Below are positions 28,549 to 41,083 of a DNA stretch of 64,000 nt, in pieces (within the stretch, counting starts at the first letter, position 1; every line of letters starts with the position of its first letter). The notes under the pieces were generated by a model that was not told where the DNA came from, did no database searches, and saw only the letters and a program-made list of their open reading frames with translations. The position numbers were made by a program, and so were the translations under genes. Source of the DNA: Actinopolyspora xinjiangensis (lineage in GTDB: Bacteria; Actinomycetota; Actinomycetes; Mycobacteriales; Pseudonocardiaceae); NCBI RefSeq assembly GCF_900104475.1, contig NZ_FNJR01000015.1, forward strand, positions 1 through 64,000. Reading direction: 5' to 3'.

Positions 28549-29913
28549 TTACCAACGTGTGATGATCAGGTGGTTGATCAGCAGTGCCAGTGCCGCCTGC
28601 GCGGCCAGCCACCAGCGGTGCTGTCCGCGTGGCAGCACCGCGCACGGCACCGCGAGCCACATGGTGAACGGTAGCCAGATCCGCTCCACTTCGGCCTTGC
28701 TCATGCCCGAGAGATCGGCGGCCGCTATCGCCAGCAGTGCGGCGACAGTGAGCAGGCGCGCTCCGAGGGCCAGACGTCGAGGGGCCATCGCGAGTCGCCG
28801 CAGCCCGGCGAGGACAGCCGGGCCGGCGACGAGCACCACGCAGGCCAGATTCGCCCACACGAAGTAGCTGTAAGGCCGGGTGGCGGCTATTCCCTGGTAG
28901 TAGCGGATACGGACGAGCTCGTAGCCTTCCAGCCACCAGAAACCGTGCACGGTGAACAGCACCACGACCACCGCGGCCCCGGCGATCGCGAACAGGGTCG
29001 GACGCAGCCTGCGTGTCAGGGCCAGCACCACCAGCGCGAAGACCCCGGCCAGTACCAGCCCGTACGACAGGTACAGGGTGAAGCCGAGCAGTATACCGCC
29101 GGCCAGCGCCGCCAGGTCACCACGCCGGTCTCCCCGGCTCGTTCCCACGGCAAGCAGTGCGATCCCGCACGCCGTGACCCCCGCGAACATCGCGTCGGCG
29201 CTGACCCCCATCCACACCATGCCGGGCAGTAGTACACCGAAGGGCAGCACAGCCCGGGCGATGTGCTCCTCACCGAGGGCACGCAAGGTGGTCGCGATCG
29301 CTAGCACGGTCGTGGAGCCGACCAGCATGCAGAACACGGATGCCGCGATGCCCCCACCGAGTCCGATGCGGTCCAGCCACACGAACACCATGAGCACGCC
29401 CGGTGGATGACCGGATACGTGCACCGCCCACGAGCCCGGCTCCAGCAGGATGCGCTCGGTGAAGTGCCGCAGCATCGACGCGACGGTCTCCACCCGGTCT
29501 ATCTCGGCGAGGTAGTTCTTCGGATTGGACAGCTTGGTGACCACACCGAAGCTCCAGCCCTCGATCATGGTCAGGCTGAACATCCAACCCAACGTGACCG
29601 GATAGGTCACCGCCAGCAGCGGTCCCCAGCGCATGCGCGAGGCCACGGTCGGCCCGGCGATGACCACCAGCAACGCGAGCACGATCGCGGGTACCGTCCC
29701 GGGGCCGGTGTGCGGGGCCCAACTGGCGAACAACGGCGGCAGATCCAGGTAGATGTTGACCCCGCGAGCCAGCAGCCGTTCGCCCACCACCCAGGCACGC
29801 CAGACCAACAGCGCCCCGGCCAGGAACACGAGCAGATCGCTGAGCGGCGAGAGCAGTGCAGGCCAGCTCCTGCGCTCGTGCTCCGCCGACGGTGACTGTT
29901 TCAACTCGGTCAT
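28549..29913 (-). CDS. Multi-spanning membrane protein, mannosyltransferase-like
   Basis: 454 residues from ATG 29913, with GAGAG just upstream. About 10 to 12 membrane helices. A long first extracytoplasmic loop contains NIYLDLPPLFASWAPHTGPG, and a later conserved segment reads HVSGHPPGVLMVFVWLDRIG. The layout suggests a GT-C type glycosyltransferase using a lipid-linked sugar, as for mycobacterial integral membrane mannosyltransferase relatives, but no GT-C Asp motif could be assigned with certainty. It converges on the pterin dehydratase gene, with only 14 bp between them. Confidence 0.65.
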   Translation of the reverse strand: MTELKQSPSAEHERRSWPALLSPLSDLLVFLAGALLVWRAWVVGERLLARGVNIYLDLPPLFASWAPHTGPGTVPAIVLALLVVIAGPTVASRMRWGPLLAVTYPVTLGWMFSLTMIEGWSFGVVTKLSNPKNYLAEIDRVETVASMLRHFTERILLEPGSWAVHVSGHPPGVLMVFVWLDRIGLGGGIAASVFCMLVGSTTVLAIATTLRALGEEHIARAVLPFGVLLPGMVWMGVSADAMFAGVTACGIALLAVGTSRGDRRGDLAALAGGILLGFTLYLSYGLVLAGVFALVVLALTRRLRPTLFAIAGAAVVVVLFTVHGFWWLEGYELVRIRYYQGIAATRPYSYFVWANLACVVLVAGPAVLAGLRRLAMAPRRLALGARLLTVAALLAIAAADLSGMSKAEVERIWLPFTMWLAVPCAVLPRGQHRWWLAAQAALALLINHLIITRW

Positions 29914-30417
29914 CACTCTCGAAAGGTAGACGGCCCTGGATCTTAGACACCAAACGGAGCCCCTTCGGTACCGCTCGTGTCCGTGGGTTGTGGACAACTG
30001 TCCCCGGTGGTTCGGAGCAGGGCGGGTACGGGACGGGTCGGTCGGAGAACCTCTCCCGCGGCCGACGGCCGTCGTCGTGTTCGGCTCGCGGCTCGCGGCG
30101 GACCGGTGACCGCCTCCGCTGCCCGCCGTTGCGCTCGTCGTCGTGAAACGCGGAAGGCCTCCGATACCGCAGTGCTTCGTTCGTGCGGCTTCGTGGGAAG
30201 AAACCGGAACCGCTCGACGGGTTCGGTTCGGAGCTTCGTGAGGTCGCTGCCGACGCTGATTCGTGTCCGGGCGAGTCCGGGTAACGGCACCGAGCCGCTC
30301 CAAGGAAATGGCGGATTGGTCGATGGAGCGGTCGCCGGGTGGATCCCGGTACAACGCGAGTCCGCTCCATCCACCGAGGGAGACAAACAGTGTGAGCGAG
30401 TTCGGGGAGAGCCGGAT
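29914..30417. other. 504-bp gap without a gene
   Basis: It separates the GNAT stop from the start of the membrane protein. On the minus strand TAAGAT (29940-29945) is a possible -10 box 26 nt before the ATG at 29913. A single DnaA-box-like site is at 29988-29997. The long open frames through here are compositionally like noise (Arg- and Pro-rich). Confidence 0.5.
29988..29997 (-). promoter_or_regulatory. Lone DnaA-box-like sequence
   Basis: TTGTGGACAA on the plus strand reads TTGTCCACAA on the minus strand, a full match to the actinobacterial DnaA box TTGTCCACA. It lies 75 bp upstream of the membrane protein gene. It is single, with no cluster, so it is not an origin. Confidence 0.45.
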
Positions 30418-30957
30418 TCAGGGGAGGGTGGGCACGTACCGGTACCGGACCTCCTCCACCCGAACGCCGCTGTCTCCGAGCGTGTCCACCCGGGTGGTTC
30501 CGAGGCACGCCCAACCACTGCGCTCGTAGAACCGGCGGGCGTGATCGTTCGCGGTCAGCACCCAGAGCGTGATGCTCGCGTAGCCCTCGTGGCTCAGGAC
30601 GCGCAGCGCCCGCTCGTGGAGTCGAGATCCCCATCCGCGTCGCCAGTGCCGCGGGTGCAGGTACAGCGACTGCAGTTCCCCGGTGTCCTGTCCCGCGTCA
30701 CGGTCCCGGCTCGGACCGGTAACCGCGAATCCGACCACGTGCTCGCGCTCTTCCGCGACCAGGACCGTGACTTCGTCCGGCAGCGTCCGCAACCGTTCCT
30801 GCCAGGCTCGTCGCCGGTCGGTCACGGACAGCCGTGTCAGGAACTCCGCGGGGAGTACTTCGGCGTAGGCGGCTCGCCAGGAGGCCACGTGGATCTCCCC
30901 GATGGCGTGAGCGTCGTGGTGCCGCGCCGGGCGGACGTTCGTTGTGACAGGCCGCAC
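30418..30957 (-). CDS. GNAT family N-acetyltransferase
   Basis: 179 residues from GTG 30957; the frame is open much further upstream but that part is not protein-like. GGGAGG abuts the start, which is unusually close. The GNAT fold shows IGEIHVASWRAAYAEVLPAE at the N-terminus, then acetyl-CoA motif A LQSLYLHPRHWRRGWGSRLH and motif B LWVLTANDHARRFYERSGWA. The pattern is RimI/Ard1-like. The substrate is unknown. Confidence 0.85.
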   Translation of the reverse strand: MRPVTTNVRPARHHDAHAIGEIHVASWRAAYAEVLPAEFLTRLSVTDRRRAWQERLRTLPDEVTVLVAEEREHVVGFAVTGPSRDRDAGQDTGELQSLYLHPRHWRRGWGSRLHERALRVLSHEGYASITLWVLTANDHARRFYERSGWACLGTTRVDTLGDSGVRVEEVRYRYVPTLP

Positions 30958-31092
30958 CCTCCCGAGTGTTCCACGGTCGAGCGGTGGCGCCCCGAGTCCC
31001 GGCTGTACTGATCGTTCCGCGGGCGATGAGCCCTCTTCTGTCGGCGCTGTCGGTGGAGGAGTCAGTAATCCACGTATTCGTGGTTTTGTAAC

Positions 31093-31125
31093 TACTGCTA
31101 TTTCAGTGTTTACTGAAATAAAATC
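31093..31125. repeat. Three-copy intergenic element, copy 1
   Basis: It starts TACTG and has the core ATTTCAGTGTTTACTGAAAT, an 8-bp inverted repeat around GTTT. It aligns without gaps over about 27 bp to copies at 41721 and 61400. Here it lies between the GNAT gene (minus) and gltB (plus). Confidence 0.7.
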
Positions 31126-31310
31126 GATCAAATGGACGTAGCAAGTTATCCTGAGAACAACACAGCATCGAGAAGGCGGGTAATCCCCGTGGTGGCTCTT
31201 CCGAGGTCGGCTCGGCGCGACGGCGACCCTGTCGTGCGGTGCTCGAAGTGCGTGCGCCACTACGTTTCGCGTTCACGCTGTCCCAGACTCCGGGAACAGG
31301 ACGTGCGGGT

Positions 31311-31324
31311 GTAACACGTGTTAC
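31311..31324. promoter_or_regulatory. Palindromic operator candidate for gltBD
   Basis: GTAACACGTGTTAC is a perfect 14-bp palindrome. It sits about 30 bp upstream of a TATAGT -10 box. It contains GTAAC half-sites, reminiscent of the GlnR a-site GTnAC, but not the full GlnR spacing. Confidence 0.5.
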
Positions 31325-31354
31325 TTACTCGTAGTCGAACAACCCGGAAATCTG

Positions 31355-31360
31355 TATAGT
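31355..31360 (+). promoter_or_regulatory. -10 box of the gltBD promoter
   Basis: TGTATAGT gives an extended -10 element. No good -35 box is present, which suits an activated promoter. A start near 31367 leaves a 115-nt leader. Confidence 0.5.
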
Positions 31361-31420
31361 TCCGCAAACTGACCAAGAGTGCAACGGCGCATCCTTCTTG
31401 TCAGCTCCGGAGAGGTTTCT

Positions 31421-31457
31421 ACGATCTCGCCCCCACTGTCCGCGTGGCTGAGATCGT
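31421..31457 (+). other. Hairpin in the gltB leader
   Basis: ACGATCTC (31421-31428) pairs with GAGATCGT (31450-31457) over 8 bp; CCAC and GTGG can pair inside. It ends 12 nt before the gltB ribosome binding site GGGAGGA. It may be a control structure or only a spacer. Confidence 0.4.
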
Positions 31458-31480
31458 TGCCTGACGACGGGAGGATCCGA

Positions 31481-36047
<4,567 letters not shown>

Positions 36048-36055
<8 letters not shown>

Positions 36056-37499
36056 CCCGAAGGGCTTTCTGACCACGCCGCGCGAGACGCCGCGGCGCCG
36101 GCCGGTCGACATCCGGCTCAAGGACTGGCGCGAGGTCTACGAGGAGTTCTCCCACCAGAAGCTGCAGCAGCAGGCCGGTCGCTGCATGGACTGCGGTATC
36201 CCGTTCTGCCACCAGGGATGTCCCCTGGGAAACCTCATTCCGGAGTGGAACGACCTGGTTTGGCGGGAGGACTGGCGCGGCGCCATCGAGCGGCTGCACG
36301 CCACCAACAACTTCCCCGAGTTCACCGGGACGTTGTGCCCGGCACCCTGCGAGGCCGCCTGTGTGCTGGGGATCAACTCGGACGCGGTGAGCATCAAGCA
36401 GGTCGAGATCGAGATCATCGACCGTGCCTGGGAAGAGGGCTGGGTGCGTCCGGAGACCCCCGCCGCCGCGACCGGCCGCACGGTGGCCGTGGTCGGTTCC
36501 GGTCCCGCCGGGCTCGCGGCCGCGCAACAGCTCACCCGTGCCGGGCACCGGGTGATCGTCTACGAGCGTGCCGACCGGATCGGTGGGTTGCTGCGTTACG
36601 GCATCCCCGAGTTCAAGATGGAGAAGTTCCGCCTCGACCGCAGGCTCGAACAGATGCGGGCCGAGGGGACCGAGTTCCGCACCGGCGTCAACGTCGGGGT
36701 GGATCTCACCGTGGAGCAGCTGCGTTCCGAGCACGACGCCGTGGTGCTGGCGGGTGGGTCCACCGTTTCCCGCGACCTGCCGATCACCGGCAGGGAGCTC
36801 GGGGGCATCCACCAGGCGATGGAGTACCTGCCGCCGGCCAACCGCGTGCAGCAGGGCGACCTGTCGCACTCGCCCATCAGCGCCGAGGGCAAGAACGTGG
36901 TCATCATCGGTGGTGGGGACACGGGCGCGGACTGCTTGGGAACCGCCCACCGGCAGGGTGCGGCCTCCGTCACCCAGCTGGAGATCATGCCGACCCCGCC
37001 GAACGAGCGGCCGGACAACCAGCCCTGGCCCACTTATCCGATGCTCTACCGGGTCTCCTCGGCGCACGAGGAGGGCGGCAACCGCATGTTCTCCGTCAAC
37101 ACGCAGGAGTTCCTCGGTGACGAGAACGGGAATCTGCGTGCGCTGCGGCTGGTCGAGGTCCGCAGGGAGAACGGCGGGTTCGTCCCGGTCGAGGGGACCG
37201 AACGGGAGTTGCCGTGCGAGCTGGTGCTGTTGGCGATGGGATTCGTGGGCCCGGAACGAGCCGGCATGATCGACGAACTCGGCGTGGAGCTCGACGCGCG
37301 CGGCAACGTCGCGCGGGACCGTTCCTTCATGACCAGTGTGGACGGTGTGTTCAGCGCTGGTGACATGGGACGTGGCCAGTCCCTGATCGTCTGGGCCATC
37401 TCGGAGGGCCGTTCCGTCGCGGCCGGTGTCGACCAGTACCTGATGGGGCGTGACGCGCTTCCCGCGCCCATCGGTCCCAACGACCGTCCGCTGACCTGA
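36048..37499 (+). CDS. gltD: Glutamate synthase small subunit
   Basis: 483 residues from ATG 36048, overlapping gltB by 8 bp. The N-terminal 4Fe-4S cysteines are in [20 protein letters not shown] and [16 protein letters not shown]. The FAD site is [17 protein letters not shown] and the NADPH site [15 protein letters not shown], with [10 protein letters not shown] and [20 protein letters not shown] near the end. It passes electrons from NADPH through FAD and Fe-S clusters to GltB. The order and overlap ensure equal production of the two subunits. Confidence 0.97.
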
Positions 37500-37519
37500 T
37501 GCTCCGGTGACGAGACGTC

Positions 37520-37561
37520 GTGGGTGGGGTGCCTTCGCCGCTGGCGAGGTGCCCCACCCAC
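37520..37561 (+). terminator. gltBD terminator
   Basis: GTGGGTGGGG (37520-37529) pairs perfectly with CCCCACCCAC (37552-37561). The inner part CCTTCGCC and GGCGAGG extends the stem. It begins 21 nt after the gltD stop. Confidence 0.85.
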
Positions 37562-38041
37562 GTTCGTCCGGTGCCGTGCTCGCGGCGGGACCTCGGTTCC
37601 CGTGCCCTCACCCGTTCATACCAACACCGCGAGAATTGATCATACTTTTTCTTTCCCATTTTACGCGTTCGGTTCCGAGCTCGTGAAAGAGTTGCGGGAT
37701 GTTCGGACACATAACGTGATCCGGCCGCTCGGATCGGTGGCGACCCCCGGTGTTTCCCGGAGTCGGTCCCGGAATCGCTGCTCACGAGGTTGTTCGCCGG
37801 AAAGGAAAAGCGTAAAGCCTAAGATGCATGGAATGCGATGTCAATGCGCTGACCGGTTCGGTGCCGACACTTCACCCGCATTCTGCGGTTTTCGGTCTCC
37901 GCTCTGCACGGATCGTGTTCTGATTTCGTGTGCTCCGATTGCGAATCGCTGCTGCAAACGCAGTATTGTCGCGGGATCCTCTTCCCAGGAAACTTCCCTG
38001 CCACCGAAGACAAACCGTTTTCGCGCACAGGGAGATCACAG
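37562..38041 (+). promoter_or_regulatory. Protease gene upstream region
   Basis: 480 bp without a gene, partly AT-rich around 37620-37670. Two possible -10 boxes precede the protease: TAAGAT near 37820 and TATTGT near 37965, the latter with TTGCGA about 19 bp upstream. GGGAGAT at 38030-38036 is the ribosome binding site. No coding signal was recognised. Confidence 0.35.
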
Positions 38042-39181
38042 ATGCAGCGGAAAATGCCCGGCCGAATCGCGGCGAGCGCGATTCTCGCCGCGGGGACGCT
38101 GACCGCCATGACCGCACCGGCCACAGCGGACACCACGAGCGTTTCCCAGGAACAGAGCCCGCAGTACGCGAGCACGATGATGCAGGCCATGCAGCGCGAT
38201 CTCGGTCTGAGCCGCGCACAGGCCGAACAGCGGCTCGACGCCGAAGCGGCGGCGCGCCAGGCCGCCGACGGGATGGCCGACAAGCTCGGCGAGAGTTTCG
38301 GCGGATTCCACTACGACGCCGGACTCGGAAAACTGGTCGTGGGTGTTACCGACCGCGCCGAATTCGGCAGCGTGCGGGCCAAGGGCGCCGTTCCTCGTCT
38401 GGTCGACGACAGCAGAGCGCAACTGCGCGAGGCCAGCACCACGCTGAATCAGCACTCCCAGCGGGCACCGGAATCGGTCACCGGTTGGTACGTCGACACC
38501 ACGAGCAATTCCGTGGTGCTGACCACGCGGAAGGGTACGGCCGGCAGCGCGGCGGAATTCGTCCGTTCCACCGGTGTCGACAGTGACGCGGTACGCGTGG
38601 TCGAGTCCGCCGAGCGGCCCCGCACCTACGCCGACGTGATCGGCGGACAGCGTTACGTCATCAACAACTCCACGGTCTGCTCGGTCGGATTCGCCGTCTC
38701 CGGTGGGTTCGTCTCGGCGGGGCACTGCGGAGACTACGGCGACAGCACCAGCAGCCCCAGCGGGACCTTCGCCGGATCGTCGTTCCCCGGCAACGACTAC
38801 TCCTACGTGCGGACCGGCTCCGACGACACGCTGCGTCCCTGGGTCGACCAGTACAACGGCTCCGCCAGGACCGTGAGCGGTTCCCAGGAAGCCGCGGTCG
38901 GCTCCTCGGTGTGCCGCTCCGGTCAGACCACGGGCTGGCACTGTGGCACCATCCAGGCCAAGAACCAGACGGTCAGCTACCCCAGCGGCACCGTCTACGG
39001 CATGACCCGCACCGATGTCTGCGCCGAGCCCGGTGACTCCGGAGGATCGTTCATCTCCGGCAACCAGGCCCAGGGAATGACCTCCGGCGGCTCGGGTGAC
39101 TGCACCTGGGGCGGAACCACGTACTTCCAGCCCGTCAACGAGGCCCTCAACGCCTACGGCGTGAGCCTGGTGACCAGCTGA
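38042..39181 (+). CDS. Secreted streptogrisin-type serine protease (S1E)
   Basis: 379 residues from ATG 38042. A signal peptide (RKMPGR, then an Ala-rich core) is probably cut after Ala29 (TAPATA-D). Residues of about 30-190 form an alpha-lytic type prodomain (PF02983-like) that assists folding. The mature chymotrypsin-like domain has His228 in SAGHCG, Asp252 in GNDYSY and Ser333 in GDSGGS, with Cys pairs suited to disulfides. The specificity pocket was not assigned. It is likely a monocistronic exoenzyme gene, bounded by terminators on both sides. Confidence 0.93.
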   Translation: MQRKMPGRIAASAILAAGTLTAMTAPATADTTSVSQEQSPQYASTMMQAMQRDLGLSRAQAEQRLDAEAAARQAADGMADKLGESFGGFHYDAGLGKLVVGVTDRAEFGSVRAKGAVPRLVDDSRAQLREASTTLNQHSQRAPESVTGWYVDTTSNSVVLTTRKGTAGSAAEFVRSTGVDSDAVRVVESAERPRTYADVIGGQRYVINNSTVCSVGFAVSGGFVSAGHCGDYGDSTSSPSGTFAGSSFPGNDYSYVRTGSDDTLRPWVDQYNGSARTVSGSQEAAVGSSVCRSGQTTGWHCGTIQAKNQTVSYPSGTVYGMTRTDVCAEPGDSGGSFISGNQAQGMTSGGSGDCTWGGTTYFQPVNEALNAYGVSLVTS

Positions 39182-39230
39182 GCCACCGGTCGAACCGCCG
39201 GGGCGCCGTCACGCGCCCCGGCCTCCACCA

Positions 39231-39274
39231 CGGTTTTCGGGGCCGCCCGCGCGAGCGGGCGGCCCCGAAAACCG
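39231..39274. terminator. Very strong hairpin after the protease
   Basis: A perfect 20-bp stem, CGGTTTTCGGGGCCGCCCGC (39231-39250) with its complement at 39255-39274, closed by a GCGA (GNRA) tetraloop. An A-rich/T-rich base makes it a terminator in both directions. A smaller hairpin, GGGGCG/CGCCCC, precedes it near 39200-39220. Confidence 0.9.
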
Positions 39275-39423
39275 CTCCGGGACGGTGCGGGAAGCGCTTC
39301 GGCGCACGCCGCCGCTCCCGATCGGGCGTTCTCCCCGGCGTGGGCCCGGACCGGGCCCGCCGAGGTGGTGCCTTTCGAAGGGCTGGGGCTTCGTCGGGCC
39401 CGGATGTGATGAACAATCGAGCC

Positions 39424-39879
39424 ATGCGGATTTCGGCCAAGGTGGACTACGCGCTGCGCGCGCTGGTTGAGATAGCCCGTGCACAGGCCGGGCCGGTCAG
39501 TGCCGAGGACGTCGCTGCCGCTCAGGACATTCCACGCAACTTCCTGCAGGCCGTGCTCAGCGACCTGCGGCGTGCCGGTTTCGTCGCCAGCAGGCGCGGC
39601 CAAGCAGGAGGGTGGGTGCTGGCCCGCGATCCCGGCACGATCTCCATAGCGGATGTGATCCGGGCCACCGATGGCCCACTGGTCAGCATCCACGGCTCCC
39701 GAGCCGAGGACGTGCGCTACGACCCTTCGGTGGCGGTGCTGCAGTGGGTCTGGATCGCCGTGCGCAGCAGCCTGCGCGAAGTGCTCGAGAATGTCACCAT
39801 AGCCCAACTCGTCTCCGGCGAGCTTCCATCGGACGTTGTGGCGCGCACCAGTGAAACAGGGGTGTGGGAGTCGCGCTGA
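39424..39879 (+). CDS. Rrf2-family regulator without cluster cysteines
   Basis: 151 residues from ATG 39424 (MRISAKVDYALRALVEIA, the usual family start); ATG 39409 is an alternative. The winged helix covers about 1-65 (QDIPRNFLQAVLSDLRRAGF, RGQAGGWVLARDP). There is no Cys in the whole protein, so it cannot hold an Fe-S cluster as IscR or NsrR do; this resembles the cysteine-metabolism regulator CymR. It lies directly before a TSUP permease, a family that includes sulfite and sulfonate carriers, so control of sulfur metabolism is a reasonable inference. Confidence 0.85.
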   Translation: MRISAKVDYALRALVEIARAQAGPVSAEDVAAAQDIPRNFLQAVLSDLRRAGFVASRRGQAGGWVLARDPGTISIADVIRATDGPLVSIHGSRAEDVRYDPSVAVLQWVWIAVRSSLREVLENVTIAQLVSGELPSDVVARTSETGVWESR

Positions 39880-39918
39880 ACGTGCTCGCGGGGCACTGTC
39901 CCGAACGCTGGGAGCGTG

Positions 39919-39967
39919 TTGACCGGCCCGTTGGAAAGTGTACCGTTTTTATCAACTTAGTTGGAAA
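39919..39967 (+). promoter_or_regulatory. TSUP promoter with operator-like repeats
   Basis: TTGACC (39919-39924), 16 bp, then TACCGT (39941-39946). GTTGGAAA occurs twice, at 39930-39937 and 39960-39967, exactly 30 bp apart (about three helical turns). The inverted repeat CAACT-T-AGTTG spans 39953-39963. These could be sites for the adjacent Rrf2 protein. Confidence 0.5.
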
Positions 39968-40015
39968 AGCCGCTCGTGGCTTCCGATCACGGGCGGGAAC
40001 GGTCTGGAGGCATTG

Positions 40016-40939
40016 GTGCCCACTCTGTTGCTCGTGGCGATAGCCGGATTCCTCGCTCAGTTGGTCGACGGCTCGCTGGGGATGGGATTCGGCGTGACAG
40101 CCACAACCGGCCTGCTGGCCGTGGGCACCGCGCCTGTGATGGCTTCGGCGTCGGTGCACCTGGCCAAGATCGGGACAGCGGTCGTTTCCGGCGCGGCGCA
40201 CTGGCGGATGCGCAACGTCGATTGGCGCATGGTCGGCTGGTTGGCGCTGCCCGGCGGCCTCGGAGGCTTCCTGGGGGCTTCCGCGCTCTCTTCGATAGCG
40301 GCGGGAGCCGCCCGTGGCTGGATGGCACTGTTGTTGGTCGTGCTGGGAAGCTACGTGGTGCTGCGGTTCTCAGCGTGGTCGACACCGGTGCGTGGCAGCG
40401 GCCTCACGCCGGCTGGGCGACGCTGGTTGATTCCGCTCGGCGGCGTCGGCGGTTTCGTCGACTCGGTGGGCGGCGGCGGTTGGGGGCCGGTCACCACCTC
40501 GACACTGCTCAGCACGGGCCGGATCCTGCCCCGGCGCACCGTCGGCACCGTCAACACCAGTGAGCTGATCGTCTCACTGGGAGCCACATGTGGGTTCTTG
40601 CTGCACAACGGTGGTTCGGCTTGGAAGTGGCCGGTGACCCTCGGCTTGCTCGTGGGTGGGGTAGTGGCCGCGCCGCTCGCGGCGTGGCTCGTTCGCATCC
40701 TGCCGGTCCGCGTGCTGGGGGTGGGCGCCGGTGGGCTCATCGTGTTCAGCAATTCGCGGTTGCTGCTCGATTCGATCGGTGTGCCTTCCTTGCCGGGGAT
40801 GTTGCTCACCGCCCTGCTGGGGGCGGCCTGGCTGGTCGGGTTGACCTGGGCGATTCGGGCGGAGATCCGGCAGCGCCGCTCGGCCAGGTCGGGAGCGTCC
40901 GAGGTCGGGGACCCGGACTACGCCTACGAGGTGAGGTGA
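40016..40939 (+). CDS. TSUP (TauE/SafE) family permease
   Basis: 307 residues from GTG 40016 with GGAGG 6 nt upstream; the frame stays open back to 39938, inside the promoter. Eight or so membrane helices in two repeats, with the family motifs GFLAQLVDGSLGMGFGVTAT and GGFVDSVGGGGWGPVTTSTL. TSUP proteins move sulfite, sulfonates or sulfoacetate across the membrane. The tail from about residue 283 is basic, then acidic and cytosolic. Its partner Rrf2 gene lies 136 bp upstream. Confidence 0.88.
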   Translation: MPTLLLVAIAGFLAQLVDGSLGMGFGVTATTGLLAVGTAPVMASASVHLAKIGTAVVSGAAHWRMRNVDWRMVGWLALPGGLGGFLGASALSSIAAGAARGWMALLLVVLGSYVVLRFSAWSTPVRGSGLTPAGRRWLIPLGGVGGFVDSVGGGGWGPVTTSTLLSTGRILPRRTVGTVNTSELIVSLGATCGFLLHNGGSAWKWPVTLGLLVGGVVAAPLAAWLVRILPVRVLGVGAGGLIVFSNSRLLLDSIGVPSLPGMLLTALLGAAWLVGLTWAIRAEIRQRRSARSGASEVGDPDYAYEVR

Positions 40940-41071
40940 CTTCCGGCGCGGACTTCCCGACGATCGGCGAATGCAGTGACCCCGCGAGCGGGAAGTGACG
41001 CGGGTCGATGCCACGTAGCGACACGGCGGTTCGGGAACGTTTCCCGAACGGAAGTGGCGAACCAGGGCACG

Positions 41072-41077
41072 TAGGCT
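41072..41077 (+). promoter_or_regulatory. Leaderless -10 box of mobA
   Basis: TAGGCT is followed by 6 nt and then ATG 41084. No Shine-Dalgarno sequence is present. Confidence 0.45.
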
Positions 41078-41083
41078 GCCCGT

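Larger units (their letters stand above)
30958..31480. promoter_or_regulatory. gltB upstream regulatory region
   Basis: 523 bp with no convincing gene. In order it holds: the inverted repeat CCACG-TATT-CGTGG (31070-31083); copy 1 of the three-copy element (31093-31125); the perfect palindrome at 31311-31324; a TATAGT -10 box (31355-31360); and a leader of about 115 nt with a hairpin at 31421-31457. The stretch around 31060-31160 is AT-rich compared with its flanks. A 60-codon open frame at 31132-31314 has no ribosome binding site. Confidence 0.6.

Noticed and set aside
31132-31314. A 60-codon open frame in the gltB upstream region
   Set aside because: It has no ribosome binding site and no -10 box at leaderless distance. 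The product is basic and without a recognisable pattern apart from one CSKC.
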